A DNA stretch of 64,000 bases from Luteolibacter yonseiensis (lineage in GTDB: Bacteria; Verrucomicrobiota; Verrucomicrobiia; Verrucomicrobiales; Akkermansiaceae): NCBI RefSeq assembly GCF_016595465.1, contig NZ_JAENIK010000011.1:1054001-1118000 (forward strand). The letters are read 5' to 3'. Shown here piece after piece: positions 38,472 to 48,594 of this stretch. Numbering within the stretch: position 1 is the first letter of the stretch; every line of letters begins with the position of its first letter. The notes beneath the pieces are model-generated. The model saw nothing but the letters and a program-made list of their open reading frames with translations, made no database searches and had not been told where the DNA came from. Made by a program: the position numbers and the translations under genes.

Positions 38472-41400
38472 ATGAAGCCCCGCAATCCCCGTCTCCTCTT
38501 CTCCGCCACCGTCATTACCGCGGTCTTTTCGATCGTCACCTCCAACCACGCTTCCGCCGCCAGCCAGACCTGGGATGGGGAAACCGATGCGAATTGGGCG
38601 ACCGTCACCAACTGGGTGTCGAACACCGGTGCCCCGGGGATCATCTATACCGCCAACAGCACCAACACCACGGATGTGGCGACCTTCAATTCCGCGATCA
38701 ATGCGACAACCCTCGCGGGCAGCGCGGGCAATCCGATCATCACGGAGACGAACCGCATGATCGGCCGTATCCTGTTCGATACCGCGGGCGTCGAATCCCA
38801 CCACATCGGCGCGGCGAGCGGGTCTCCCACACTGACTTTCGGGAACAACCTCACCATTCTCGACGTGACCGCGTCCGTCATCCACGGGCAGACCATCAAC
38901 GCCCCGGTCGCGCTCCACCTTCCGTCGAGCACGAACGGCGGATTCACCATTCAAAACAATTCGACCACCAGCGGTGCCACCCTGACACTGGCTGGAGGCA
39001 TCCTGAATGCTCCGAACTCCGGACGTGGCACTCTTGCCACGCTGAGGGGAAGCAACACGGGTGAGAATACGGTCAGCGGAAACATCGTTCTCACCCAGAC
39101 GGCAGGCATCACCAGCACCCTCACGAAAGCCGATCCCGGCACCTGGGTTTTCTCCGGAACCAATGCCTTCGCCCCCGGAGGCGGCGTCATCGTCAGCGAT
39201 GGTGTGCTGGCCGCGGCCGGTAATGCCGCACTCGGGACAAACGCCACCGCGAACGCCCAGGCGGCGACCATCAATGGCGGCGTGTTGGAGATCCGCAACG
39301 GCGTGACCATCGACAACGGCGTCTCTCTGAACCTGAATGGCGGGGCGATCCGTGGTGCGGGAACCTCCGCGACGAACGGCCGTATCCGGGTGGCCGCCAC
39401 CGCCGCGGCCAGCGTTACGCTTTCCACCGCCGCATCCGGAGATGTTTTCACGATCGGCAATGGTGACAATGAACTCACCGGAGGGGCCGGGGATTCGGTC
39501 GTGCACGTCGCGGGTCCGGGGACGGTTGTCCAGGCCTTCGCCAGCAATTACGCCGGAACCTGGTCGGTGGATTCCGGCACCTTGCAGGCCGGGGCCCCGA
39601 CATCGCTGGGAACACTGGGCAGCGTGAATGTCGCCGGCGGCGCTAGGTTGCTGGCGTCGTCCCAGGGGCTCGCCCTGACATCGTTGACCGGTTCCGGAGC
39701 GGTGGGCCATGGTGGGGAAGGGATTTCCACGCTGACGGCCAACATTTCGGGTTCGAACACTTTCGCGGGGCAGTTGCAGGATGGCGCTGCCGGGGCATTG
39801 GGCCTCACAAAAACCGGAGCCGGAGTCCTGAATCTCGCGGGCGTCAGTTCTTATACCGATACGACTCTTGTCAGCAGCGGCACGCTCAACATTACGGGCA
39901 GCCTCGGCAACACCCCCGTGGGCGGGAGCGCGGGAACAACGCTTTCCGGCAACGGAAGCATCTCGGGAGCCGTCTCCGTCGGAAACAACATGCATCTCGC
40001 TCCGGGCGACGGTGGCAATGCGGCGATCGGAACCCTCACCGTGGGTTCGCTTGCGCTGGAGTCCGGATCCCAGCTCGACATCGGCATCACCAACACCACG
40101 ACGCTCGACAAGGTCGTGGTCACTGGCAGCGGCGGACTCATCATCAGCGGAGGCCAGGTGAACATCAACGGCGGGTCCGGGCCGTTCACCACGAACGGAG
40201 TTTACAATCTGATCGGTTACAGCGGCACGCTCAACGGCCTGCCCGGTTCGCTCTCGGTCAACGGACTGAACAAGTCGGTCACCAAGACCTACACCTTCGG
40301 CGCCAGCGGAGGATTCGTGACACTCACGGTGGCGAACAGCGGGGCGGTGCAGACGTTCTGGAACACGAATGCGGATGGCAACTGGAGCACGAACGCCAAC
40401 TGGACGCCGGCCACCGCGCCCAACGGCACGGGGGCCTTCGTCGGCTTCGGCGGTGGCGGGACAGAGATCACGGCGGACCGCACCATCACGGTGAACGGAT
40501 CCTTTACCGCGGGAACCCTCGCCTTCAATGGTGTGGCGAATGGCAGGAGCTATATCCTGGCCGGAGGAAGCGGCGCGAACATCACCCTGAAGAACGGTTC
40601 GACGGGTGCTTTCGTGACGGACACCTCCGGCAACCATACCATCAATTCACCCCTGACGCTGACAACCGACGGGTCTGGCTTCGCCGCGACCTTCGCGGTC
40701 ATCAATCCGGGCGACACACTGACGGTGGGAGGTGCGATCAGTGGTGACGGATCGCCCTTGCTCAAGGAAGGTCCGGGCACTCTTGTGCTCAACGGGGTGA
40801 ATACCTTCACCAACGGAACAGTCATCAATGGCGGCACGCTCCAGATCAACAGCGCGGAAAGTCTGGGAGACATCTTCGGCACGACGACCATCCATACAGG
40901 CACCCTGAGGGCTGCGGAGGACATCACCAGCACGGCGCTTTTCAACCTCACGGACAGCACCAGCAAGGTATCGGTCGCCGCCGGAAAGAGCTTCACCATC
41001 AGCGGCCAGATCACCGATGGGGAAAGCATGGGAACCCTCAACAAGGTCGACGCCGGGACCCTGGCCCTGACCGGGGCCAACTCGTACAGCGGCGGGACCG
41101 TGGTCAATGGCGGCATCGTACAGGTCAGCAACGCCAACAGCCTGGGAAGCACGACCGGCCCGCTGGTCCTCAATAACGCGGTGGTCCAGGCAACCGCGGG
41201 TTTCAACAGCTCGCGAGGCGTGACACTGGGCAGCGTGAACAGCACGTTCTCCGTGGATCCTTCCGTGACCTATACGCTTGGCGGCGCGATCACGGGAAGC
41301 GGCACGCTGAACAAGAGCGGAAGCGGCACCCTGTCGCTCGGTGCCATCAATCCCAATCCGAACACCTACAGCGGTGGCACGGTGATCAGTGCGGGTGTGC

Positions 41401-42752
41401 TCGCCGTGAACAGGGATTCCTTCCTCGGACCCGGAACCGTCACCTTCCAGGGAGGGACCCTGCAGAACAACTACGGCAACAACTTCTCCTATGGCTTCGG
41501 CAATCCGATCTCGGTCCCCGTGGGCCAGGTGGGGACCATCAACATGAACAACCGGATGAGTCTCGGCAGCACCGCGGTGGTCACCGGCGGAGGGACGCTG
41601 AACGTCAATCTCAACACCACGGTCACCCGGGACGACCTCAACAACAGCTGGGTGGGCTTCACCGGTCAGGTGAACTTCGCCGGGACCGGCACCGCCCGCA
41701 TGTTGAACAACAGCGGAACTTTCGATACGAACAGCTTCGCGAACTGCTCGGTGGATGTGGGGGGAAGCGCTTTCCTGCAACCGGTCACGAACAGCGGCGG
41801 GAACATCTATTTCTTTGGCGCGTTGTCAGGTTCTTCGCCGACCGCCGGATTCGCCGGGGCTACCGCTGGAACCGGCACGCTGAGCGTCGGAGCGCTGAAT
41901 GGCAGCAGCACCTTCGCGGGACAGATCAACGGCAACAACGCGCTGACGAAAACAGGTACCGGCACGCTGACCTTGTCCGGCACGAACACCTACACGGGTT
42001 CGACGACGGTGAACGGAGGAAGCTTGGAACTCGCGGCCACCGGGCATCTGCGTTTCGTCCCGGGAGCCAACGGCGTTTCCAACAAGATCACGGGTTCGGG
42101 AACCGTCGTCTTGAACGGGGCGTTCAATATCGATCTGGCCACGGCGAACACAACCAGCGGCAATTCATGGCTTCTGGTGGACGTGGCGCTGCTGGATGAG
42201 ACCTATGGTCCGACCTTCTCCGTGGACGGCTTCACGCGGTCCGGGACCACCTGGACCAAGGTGGACGGAGGGAAAACCTGGACGTTCGACCAGGCGACAG
42301 GCTTGCTCGGCCTGGTCTCCGTGGGGTATTCATCCTGGACGGGTGACCCGGCCAACGGCCTCAGCGTGGGGGTGAACGATGGCGCCGGCCTCGATCCTGA
42401 TGCGGACGGAATTTCCAATCTCCTGGAATATGTCCTCGGTGGCATTCCGGCCGGAACGGGAGCGTCCGACACCTCCATCCTTCCGGCACAGGCTTTGGAC
42501 GCCACCGACCTCACGCTCACCTTCCGCCGTTCCGACCTTTCGGAAAGCGATGTGGTCCTGAAAGTCCAGTGGTCCGCCGACATGGTGACGTGGACCGACT
42601 TCATCACCGTCGGTCCCGTCGACGCCCTGCCTGCGGTGGATGTCTCGGAAGATGTTCCGACCGCCGCGCTGGATACGGTCGTGGTGAAGATCCCCCGCGC
42701 GGGCCGCGAGGCCGGAGGACGGCTCTTCGGCCGCATCCATGCTGTGAAGTGA
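38472..42752 (+). CDS. Giant secreted protein with autotransporter-associated beta-strand repeats (1)
   Basis: 1426 residues with a Sec signal (LLFSATVITAVFSIVTSNHASA). The body is a long chain of PATR-type repeats, seen as recurrent T-x-L-x-L-x-G-x-N-T-Y-x-G-x-T-x-V-x-x-G-x-L units (for example LALTGANSYSGGTVVNGG at about 860-877 and LTLSGTNTYTGSTTVNGG at about 1167-1184), expected to fold as a beta-helix. There is no C-terminal outer-membrane beta-barrel, unlike classic autotransporters. Instead the end is an Asp-rich DADGISNLLEYVLGG, a VQWSADMVTWTDF strand and LFGRIHAVK, shared with two other secreted proteins here. Probably a surface or extracellular adhesin or scaffold. A strong terminator follows. 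Confidence 0.88.
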   Translation: MKPRNPRLLFSATVITAVFSIVTSNHASAASQTWDGETDANWATVTNWVSNTGAPGIIYTANSTNTTDVATFNSAINATTLAGSAGNPIITETNRMIGRILFDTAGVESHHIGAASGSPTLTFGNNLTILDVTASVIHGQTINAPVALHLPSSTNGGFTIQNNSTTSGATLTLAGGILNAPNSGRGTLATLRGSNTGENTVSGNIVLTQTAGITSTLTKADPGTWVFSGTNAFAPGGGVIVSDGVLAAAGNAALGTNATANAQAATINGGVLEIRNGVTIDNGVSLNLNGGAIRGAGTSATNGRIRVAATAAASVTLSTAASGDVFTIGNGDNELTGGAGDSVVHVAGPGTVVQAFASNYAGTWSVDSGTLQAGAPTSLGTLGSVNVAGGARLLASSQGLALTSLTGSGAVGHGGEGISTLTANISGSNTFAGQLQDGAAGALGLTKTGAGVLNLAGVSSYTDTTLVSSGTLNITGSLGNTPVGGSAGTTLSGNGSISGAVSVGNNMHLAPGDGGNAAIGTLTVGSLALESGSQLDIGITNTTTLDKVVVTGSGGLIISGGQVNINGGSGPFTTNGVYNLIGYSGTLNGLPGSLSVNGLNKSVTKTYTFGASGGFVTLTVANSGAVQTFWNTNADGNWSTNANWTPATAPNGTGAFVGFGGGGTEITADRTITVNGSFTAGTLAFNGVANGRSYILAGGSGANITLKNGSTGAFVTDTSGNHTINSPLTLTTDGSGFAATFAVINPGDTLTVGGAISGDGSPLLKEGPGTLVLNGVNTFTNGTVINGGTLQINSAESLGDIFGTTTIHTGTLRAAEDITSTALFNLTDSTSKVSVAAGKSFTISGQITDGESMGTLNKVDAGTLALTGANSYSGGTVVNGGIVQVSNANSLGSTTGPLVLNNAVVQATAGFNSSRGVTLGSVNSTFSVDPSVTYTLGGAITGSGTLNKSGSGTLSLGAINPNPNTYSGGTVISAGVLAVNRDSFLGPGTVTFQGGTLQNNYGNNFSYGFGNPISVPVGQVGTINMNNRMSLGSTAVVTGGGTLNVNLNTTVTRDDLNNSWVGFTGQVNFAGTGTARMLNNSGTFDTNSFANCSVDVGGSAFLQPVTNSGGNIYFFGALSGSSPTAGFAGATAGTGTLSVGALNGSSTFAGQINGNNALTKTGTGTLTLSGTNTYTGSTTVNGGSLELAATGHLRFVPGANGVSNKITGSGTVVLNGAFNIDLATANTTSGNSWLLVDVALLDETYGPTFSVDGFTRSGTTWTKVDGGKTWTFDQATGLLGLVSVGYSSWTGDPANGLSVGVNDGAGLDPDADGISNLLEYVLGGIPAGTGASDTSILPAQALDATDLTLTFRRSDLSESDVVLKVQWSADMVTWTDFITVGPVDALPAVDVSEDVPTAALDTVVVKIPRAGREAGGRLFGRIHAVK

Positions 42753-42823
42753 CGGTGGAAGCGGGGGATGGTTCGGGCTTGTCATCCGCCCGGAACCTCC
42801 CGAAGTGAAACCTTCGTTGTCTG

Positions 42824-42866
42824 CCGCCCCGGTCGTCTCGCTCGACCGGGGCGGTATTGTTTTATC
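42824..42866 (+). terminator. Strong intrinsic terminator of the first giant gene
   Basis: CCGCCCCGGTCG (42824-42835) pairs perfectly with CGACCGGGGCGG (42843-42854), twelve pairs around a 7-nt loop, then TATTGTTTTATC. It isolates the first giant gene from the second. Confidence 0.85.
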
Positions 42867-42872
42867 CGTGAA

Positions 42873-42895
42873 CTACCTCCCTTGGGGTAGTGGAC
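42873..42895 (+). promoter_or_regulatory. 23-bp dyad box, copy 2, upstream of the second giant repeat gene
   Basis: The dyad TACCTCC-CT-TGGGGTA followed by GTGGAC, 20 of 23 bases as in copy 1. It ends 89 bp before the ATG. The conserved GTAAAAGAGGGA (42926-42937) starts exactly 31 bp past the box, as in copy 1 (11 of 12 bases the same). It starts 7 bp past the terminator of the first gene. Confidence 0.65.
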
Positions 42896-42984
42896 CCATT
42901 TCGGGCCAACCGGTAAATGGCAGGTGTAAAAGAGGGATCAGCAGTCATGCCTCCCGAATTTATCCCCAAACCCAAAAACCTGAA

Positions 42985-45900
42985 ATGAAGACAAAAACCC
43001 TGCCGTTTTTCATTCCCTCCATCGTTGTCACCGCAAGTTCGTTGTTCACGATGTCACCGCTCCAAGCCGCCAAAACATGGTCCGGCGCGACCAATGCCAA
43101 CTGGTCTACGACGACCAACTGGGTGGAGGGAGCATTGCCCGGCACCACGGAAACGGTGAATTTCGACGTGTCCTCCACCTTGAATCTCGGGGCCATCAAC
43201 CTCGAGGCGGCCCGCACCATCCGTGGCATCAGCCTCACCAATCCGGCGGGTCCCGTCACGACGCTCGCCGGTTTCACCCTCACGCTCGCGGGAGGCGGCA
43301 TCGACATGTCTTCAGCCACCCAGGACCTTGTCCTCAATTCTCCGGTGGCCATCGGCGCCGGCAAACAATATTGGAACGTGATCCCGGGACATTCGATCAC
43401 CACCGAAGCGATCCCCGCCAAGGCGGTGTCGACCGCCGGGGTTGTCCAGTTCGGAACGACGGGTTCCATCAAGCTGGGCGCGGCAGCGTCCAATCTGCTG
43501 GTGGACGCGCAGAACAACGCATGGGGCACGTTTGGCTCGAATGACTGGGCCGCGCTGAATGCCACGGGAAACGTCATCGCCGCCACTTATACCCCGGCGA
43601 CGGCAACCATCACGACGGGGGTGATCAATGATATCCAGGGAAACATCGGAGCCATCACCTCCACCGCGCTGATCAGCGCCCTCCGGTTCGACTCGGCGAC
43701 CTCTTACAATGTGGACGTGGCCAACAGCAACACCAGCCGGACCTCGACCATCGGCGGCATCCTCGTGACCGCCAACGCGGCCGCCAGCTCGATCGGTGGC
43801 AACGGCCGGACGAACGCCTTCATCCGTCCCAACCGTTCGTCGGGCGGCGCGGCTCACACGTTCAACGTGATCCAGAACAGTCCGAATGATTTCACCATCG
43901 CCGCGATCATCGGAAACAGCAGTTCCAGCACGGGCGTGCTGGTGAAATCCGGCCCCGGCAGGCTCATTCTGACCGGTGCGAACGGCTACAGATCCGGCAC
44001 CGTCATCCACGAGGGGACCATCCAGGTGGGCAACGGCGGCACCGTCGGATTCGTGGGCGGCGGCGACATCACCAACAACGCGGAACTGGTCTTCAACCGG
44101 TCGGACACGGTGACCCTGATCCACAATATCTCCGGCACGGGAAATCTCACCCAGCTCGGACCGGGAGAGCTTGATCTGACCACATCGGTCAGCACCTTCA
44201 CTGGCGCGGTGAACATCAGCGGCGGCACGCTCGGCGTGACGGCTCTCGCCAATCTGGGGGGAGGAACCTCGCTCAACATCAACGGAGGCACCTTCAAGTT
44301 CCTGGGTGATATCGATCCCTCCGGCAGGGCGGTCGCCATCGGAGCCGGAGGAGCCACCTTTGACACGAACGGTCGAAACATCACCTTTGCCAACGCCGTT
44401 GGAAACGGCGGCAGCGGGGGCTTTACCAAGGCGGGGGCGGGATCACTCGCCCTGACCCAGCCCGCGGGTTGGTCAGGGGGGACCACCGTCGATGGCGGAC
44501 TCCTGCTTGCGAACAACACCACCGGTTCCGCGACCAGTGGCGCGGTGACGGTGAACGCCGCCGGCGGAGTGGGAGGTACTGGAACCATCGGAGGTGCGGT
44601 GACGACCACCAGCGGCTCGATTGTCTCTCCGGGAAACAGCGCGGTGGGCACCCTCACCGTCGGTTCGCTTGATCTGGAGGCGGGATCGGTGACCAACGTG
44701 GAATTCGGCACGGGAAACGACCTGGTCAATGTCACGAACGGAGGCGGACTCCTGGTCAACGGCGGGATCGTGAATCTCTACCAGGAAGGGACGAATCTCG
44801 GCACGCCCTTCTCCGGCGTGCCGGGGACTTACAATCTCTTCCAATATTCGGGGACGCTTGGCGGTGCCGCGACCAATCTGGCGGTGGGGAATCCCCAACC
44901 GGGCAAGGGTTACTCCTTTTCCGCATCCGGCGGCTTCGTGAAACTGACCATCATCGACACCGGGGTGAACCGCAACTGGATCACCAATGGAGGAGGATCA
45001 TGGGGGAATGCCGCGAACTGGAACGGAACGGTGCCGAACGTCTCACAGGCTGTGGTGAATTTCATCACACCGCTTTCCGCTCCCGCCACCGTCACCCTTG
45101 ACGGTGCCAAGACCGCGGGAAACCTCATCTTCACCAGCATTCCGAACGGCTACACCATCAATCCCGGTTCGGGTGGTTCCCTCACCCTGGCGAATGGTTC
45201 CGTCAATGCCAGCATACTGGTGAACTCCGGCACGCATTCCATCAACACACCGCTTGTTCTGAACAACCATCTGTCGATTTCGGTGCCACCATCCGGTGGA
45301 TCCCTGACACTTGGCGGAATCGTCTCCGGCACGGGGAAGAGTGTGACGAAGACCGGTTCCGGAGATCTTTTCCTCAACGGCGCCAACACATTCACCGGGG
45401 AAATCAGCCTCACCGGCGGCACCACCCGTTTCGGCCCGGCCGGTCTGGGGGCGGGAAACATCTCACTGGATCAAACGGCGCTTGTCTGGAATCCGGGCAA
45501 CACCGAGGACATCACCAGCGGCGGACGCACGGTCCGTCTCGTGGACGGCCTCATCACCTTCGATACGGATTCCAACACGGTCCTCATCTCGAACAGTCTC
45601 GGTGAAGGCGGGAACGGGGGACTCCAGAAGACGGGGGACGGCACGCTGGTCCTAGCCGGGGAAAACACCTATTTCGGAGGCACCTCCATTCTCGCCGGCA
45701 CGCTCCAGCTCGGCAATGGCGGTGCGGATGGATTCATCTCCGGCACCATCCTGAACAACACGGAACTGGTCATCAACCGGAGCACGGACTTCACCCTGGA
45801 CGGCAGCATCAGCGGCACGGGCACGCTCACCAAACTGGCCTCGAACACGCTGACCCTTGCCGGGAGCAACACCTATTCCGGACCGACGGACCTGCAGGCG

Positions 45901-47847
45901 GGCTCGCTGATCCTCGGGAATTCGCTGGCGCTCCAGAACACCTCGCTGGACTACAACACCGGCTCGCTGTTGTTCAGCGGTATCAGCGCGGCCACCATCG
46001 GTGGTTTCACCGGGACCAAGGATCTGGCGCTTCAGGACGACCTGCTGAATCCTGTCGCCCTCACCGTTGGCGGCGCGGGTGGTTCCGGCAACTACTCGGG
46101 CGTGCTGTCCGGCACGGGATCGTTCATCAAGGCAGGGGCGGGAGCCCTCGTTCTGGACAATGCGAACACCTATGCCGGAGCGACCGGAATGAACGCCGGG
46201 GGTGGTGTGTTGGAATTGTCAGGGACCGGAAAAATCGCCACCACCGCGTTGAACATGGGAACGACGACCCGTTTCCTGGTCAATGGCGGCACCTTCTCAT
46301 CCAGCGCCCAGAGCACCATTGATTCCCGGGGATTCGTCCTTGCGTCCGGTTTCAACCTGGTGGCGGGGAGCGCCGCGTTCAACGGCGGTGTCCGCACCGG
46401 GACGAGTGACGGGACACTCATCTCTGTCGAAAATGGCACCTTCACCGCCACGGATGTCATCCTCCAGCGGACGCGGAATTTCAACAACCTGCCCGCCGGA
46501 CCATCATCGAACGCCACCACCTACACCGAGGCGGATGCCGCGGTGGTCGACGGCTTCGTCGTCTCCGGCGGTACCGCGAATATCAGCGGCCTGCTTACCA
46601 TCAGCACTTCGAACTCCGGTTCCTCCGCCCTGTTCTCCGGTGGAGACACCACGGTGGCCGGTGTCATCACCGTCGGCAACGCGGCGAACGACCGCTGGTC
46701 GTTGCTCCAGGTTTCCGGCGGCACGTTCACCTCTTCGGAGGCGGTGACGGGTGTGGTGCTCAGTCCGCACGCGACCTCGGCGAACAAGGCGATGTTGAAG
46801 TTCTCGGGCGGCGTCTCCACCCTCCAGCGCGTGGCCTTCGGCGCGGCGTCGGGTACCTCCGGCACGGGTGTGGTGTGGCTGAAGGGTGGGGAACTTTACC
46901 TCGGAAGCGGAGGACTGGTGCAGGAAGCGCCGGTCTTCACCAGCAGCATCCGGCTGACCTCCGGATTGCTCGGGGCGGCGGGTGCGTGGGGCACGGCGAT
47001 ACCGGTCAGTCTGGAAGGGGGAATCGTCATCAAGGCGGCCGATGCCTCCGGCGCGCCGCATGACATCAACTTCGGTGGGGCGTTCACCGGAGCGGGCTCG
47101 CTGACGAAAACCGGGACGGGCATCGTCACCCTCGCGGGGGCGAACGCCTACACCGGATCCACCACGGTCGAGGAAGGAACCCTCCGGCTACCGACCGACG
47201 ATGTCCTCAGCGACACCGCGGCGCTGAATGTGGCGACGGGGGCGTTTCTCAACCTGACCCACACCGGAACCGACACCGTCAGCGATTTTCAAATCGACGG
47301 TGTCAGCCAGGCCTCGGGGACCTACGGCGGCAGCGGATCAGGAGCGCAGCACATCATCCCACAGATCACCGGCACGGGGAAAATCTTCGTTCCCGTCTCG
47401 GATCCGTTCGTCGCGTGGTCCGCAGGCTTTGGTCTGACCGGCAATGATGCGCTGCCTTCCGCCGATCCCGATCACGACGGCCAGAGCAACCTGCTGGAGT
47501 TCGCGCTCAATGGCAGCCCGATCAGCAGCACGGCCTCGGGCAAGACCCGCTCGGCCGTTGCGGTGGTCGGCGGGGAAAACGCCCTCACCTACACCCTGCC
47601 GGTGAGGGTGGGAGCCGCATTCACCGGCGATACCTCGAAATCAGCAGCCATCGCCGGGCTGACCTATACGATCCAAGGATCGGACGAACTCTCGGATTGG
47701 GAAACCATGATCATCACCGAGGTCGTGCCGGCCCTCTCGGCGGATCTGCCCGATTTGGATGACGACTGGACCTACCGAACCTTCCGCACGCCGGGAACGG
47801 TCGCCGCCGATCCCAAGGATTTCATCCGCGCGAGGGTCCTCAAGTGA
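42985..47847 (+). CDS. Giant secreted protein with autotransporter-associated beta-strand repeats (2)
   Basis: 1620 residues from MKTKTLPFFIPSIVVTASSL; the frame is open to 42805, but that would read through the operator and the terminator. A Sec signal ends at LQAAKTWSG. The body is PATR-type repeat (LVLAGENTYFGGTSILAG, LTLAGSNTYSGPTDLQAG, IVTLAGANAYTGSTTVEEG and others), predicted beta-helix. No beta-barrel. The end is the shared module: DPDHDGQSNLLEFALNG, IQGSDELSDWETM and FIRARVLK. It shares an operator, leader layout and C-terminus with the 38472 gene, so the two are paralogues under common control. Role probably extracellular matrix or adhesion; unproven. Confidence 0.88.
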   Translation: MKTKTLPFFIPSIVVTASSLFTMSPLQAAKTWSGATNANWSTTTNWVEGALPGTTETVNFDVSSTLNLGAINLEAARTIRGISLTNPAGPVTTLAGFTLTLAGGGIDMSSATQDLVLNSPVAIGAGKQYWNVIPGHSITTEAIPAKAVSTAGVVQFGTTGSIKLGAAASNLLVDAQNNAWGTFGSNDWAALNATGNVIAATYTPATATITTGVINDIQGNIGAITSTALISALRFDSATSYNVDVANSNTSRTSTIGGILVTANAAASSIGGNGRTNAFIRPNRSSGGAAHTFNVIQNSPNDFTIAAIIGNSSSSTGVLVKSGPGRLILTGANGYRSGTVIHEGTIQVGNGGTVGFVGGGDITNNAELVFNRSDTVTLIHNISGTGNLTQLGPGELDLTTSVSTFTGAVNISGGTLGVTALANLGGGTSLNINGGTFKFLGDIDPSGRAVAIGAGGATFDTNGRNITFANAVGNGGSGGFTKAGAGSLALTQPAGWSGGTTVDGGLLLANNTTGSATSGAVTVNAAGGVGGTGTIGGAVTTTSGSIVSPGNSAVGTLTVGSLDLEAGSVTNVEFGTGNDLVNVTNGGGLLVNGGIVNLYQEGTNLGTPFSGVPGTYNLFQYSGTLGGAATNLAVGNPQPGKGYSFSASGGFVKLTIIDTGVNRNWITNGGGSWGNAANWNGTVPNVSQAVVNFITPLSAPATVTLDGAKTAGNLIFTSIPNGYTINPGSGGSLTLANGSVNASILVNSGTHSINTPLVLNNHLSISVPPSGGSLTLGGIVSGTGKSVTKTGSGDLFLNGANTFTGEISLTGGTTRFGPAGLGAGNISLDQTALVWNPGNTEDITSGGRTVRLVDGLITFDTDSNTVLISNSLGEGGNGGLQKTGDGTLVLAGENTYFGGTSILAGTLQLGNGGADGFISGTILNNTELVINRSTDFTLDGSISGTGTLTKLASNTLTLAGSNTYSGPTDLQAGSLILGNSLALQNTSLDYNTGSLLFSGISAATIGGFTGTKDLALQDDLLNPVALTVGGAGGSGNYSGVLSGTGSFIKAGAGALVLDNANTYAGATGMNAGGGVLELSGTGKIATTALNMGTTTRFLVNGGTFSSSAQSTIDSRGFVLASGFNLVAGSAAFNGGVRTGTSDGTLISVENGTFTATDVILQRTRNFNNLPAGPSSNATTYTEADAAVVDGFVVSGGTANISGLLTISTSNSGSSALFSGGDTTVAGVITVGNAANDRWSLLQVSGGTFTSSEAVTGVVLSPHATSANKAMLKFSGGVSTLQRVAFGAASGTSGTGVVWLKGGELYLGSGGLVQEAPVFTSSIRLTSGLLGAAGAWGTAIPVSLEGGIVIKAADASGAPHDINFGGAFTGAGSLTKTGTGIVTLAGANAYTGSTTVEEGTLRLPTDDVLSDTAALNVATGAFLNLTHTGTDTVSDFQIDGVSQASGTYGGSGSGAQHIIPQITGTGKIFVPVSDPFVAWSAGFGLTGNDALPSADPDHDGQSNLLEFALNGSPISSTASGKTRSAVAVVGGENALTYTLPVRVGAAFTGDTSKSAAIAGLTYTIQGSDELSDWETMIITEVVPALSADLPDLDDDWTYRTFRTPGTVAADPKDFIRARVLK

Positions 47848-47855
47848 CCGTTCAC

Positions 47856-47897
47856 GGGAGGGATGGGAGGTGCGGGTTTCGCACTCCCGTTCCTCCC
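47856..47897. terminator. Imperfect hairpin between the second giant gene and coaD
   Basis: GGGAGG..GGGAG-TGCG pairs with CGCA-CTCCC..CCTCCC around GGTTT between converging genes. No T-run is seen on either side, so it is only a probable bidirectional terminator. Confidence 0.4.
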
Positions 47898-47899
47898 TG

Positions 47900-48394
47900 T
47901 CACATCGCTCCCCCGCGGGCCGCCAACGCTTCGAAGACCGCCTTCGGCACGTAACGCCGCACCGTGTCCTCCCAGCCGCGTGGCCCGGTGAGGCCTTTGA
48001 TCATGTTTGATGAAACCTCCGCGATGTCCCGTGGCGGCATCAGGAAGACCGTCGTGATTTCCGGTGCCATGTCCGCGTTGATGTGGCGCATCACCCGCTC
48101 ATACTCGTAGTCGTTCGGCGAGCGGATGCCCCGCAGGACGTAGCTGGCATCCATCTTCTTCGCATAATCCACCAGATAGCGGTTGTCGAAATGGGCGATT
48201 TCCAAACGTTCAGGGCATCCCGTCGAGGCACGCAGCAGCTCCAGGCGTTCCTCCACCGTGAATGAATACGATTTCGCCGGGTTGTTCCCGATCGCCACGA
48301 TCAGGCGGTCGAACATTTCCAAGCCCCGCTCGATCATCCAGAGATGTCCGTTCGTAGGGGGATCAAAAGAACCGGCATAAACCGCGGTGCGCAT
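47900..48394 (-). CDS. coaD: Phosphopantetheine adenylyltransferase
   Basis: 164 residues, normal length. The nucleotidyltransferase motif [18 protein letters not shown] (T-x-G-H at residues 14-17) and the downstream [21 protein letters not shown] and [11 protein letters not shown] (ISSTxxR-like) are those of CoaD. It transfers AMP from ATP to 4'-phosphopantetheine to make dephospho-CoA. Monocistronic; it converges on the second giant gene. Confidence 0.96.
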   Translation of the reverse strand: MRTAVYAGSFDPPTNGHLWMIERGLEMFDRLIVAIGNNPAKSYSFTVEERLELLRASTGCPERLEIAHFDNRYLVDYAKKMDASYVLRGIRSPNDYEYERVMRHINADMAPEITTVFLMPPRDIAEVSSNMIKGLTGPRGWEDTVRRYVPKAVFEALAARGGAM

Positions 48395-48472
48395 GGGCGG
48401 GACCGTAGCGGGAAATCCGGGAACCGGAATCGCTAAATCACCCCCACCCGCGTAAAAACCTCCACGAGACTT

Positions 48473-48501
48473 TTGACTTCATGGAAATACCTTGTTACCA
48501 C
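48473..48501 (+). promoter_or_regulatory. Possible promoter of tRNA-Arg
   Basis: TTGACT (48473-48478), a 17-bp spacer, and TACCAC (48496-48501). Good -35, weak -10. Transcription would begin a few bases before the tRNA. Confidence 0.35.
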
Positions 48502-48512
48502 ACTCCCCGCAA

Positions 48513-48586
48513 GCGCTCGTAGCTCAGTTGGATAGAGCATCCGCCTTCTAAGCGGACGGTCACTGGTTCGAATCCAGTCGAGCGCG
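48513..48586 (+). tRNA. tRNA-Arg (anticodon TCT)
   Basis: 74-nt cloverleaf. Acceptor GCGCTCG (48513-48519) with CGAGCGC (48579-48585), discriminator G. Anticodon stem CCGC.. with loop CTTCTAA, anticodon TCT; T-arm CTGG-TTCGAAT-CCAG. No encoded CCA. Confidence 0.95.
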
Positions 48587-48594
48587 CTTTTTCA

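Noticed and set aside
38454..40637. A 727-codon minus-strand frame opposite the first giant gene
   Set aside because: Arises from the Gly/Thr/Ala repeat codons of the real gene; no start or RBS and Arg-rich.
42805..42984. Longer start of the second giant gene
   Set aside because: The extension would be translated through a strong terminator and the dyad box; the signal peptide begins at 42985.
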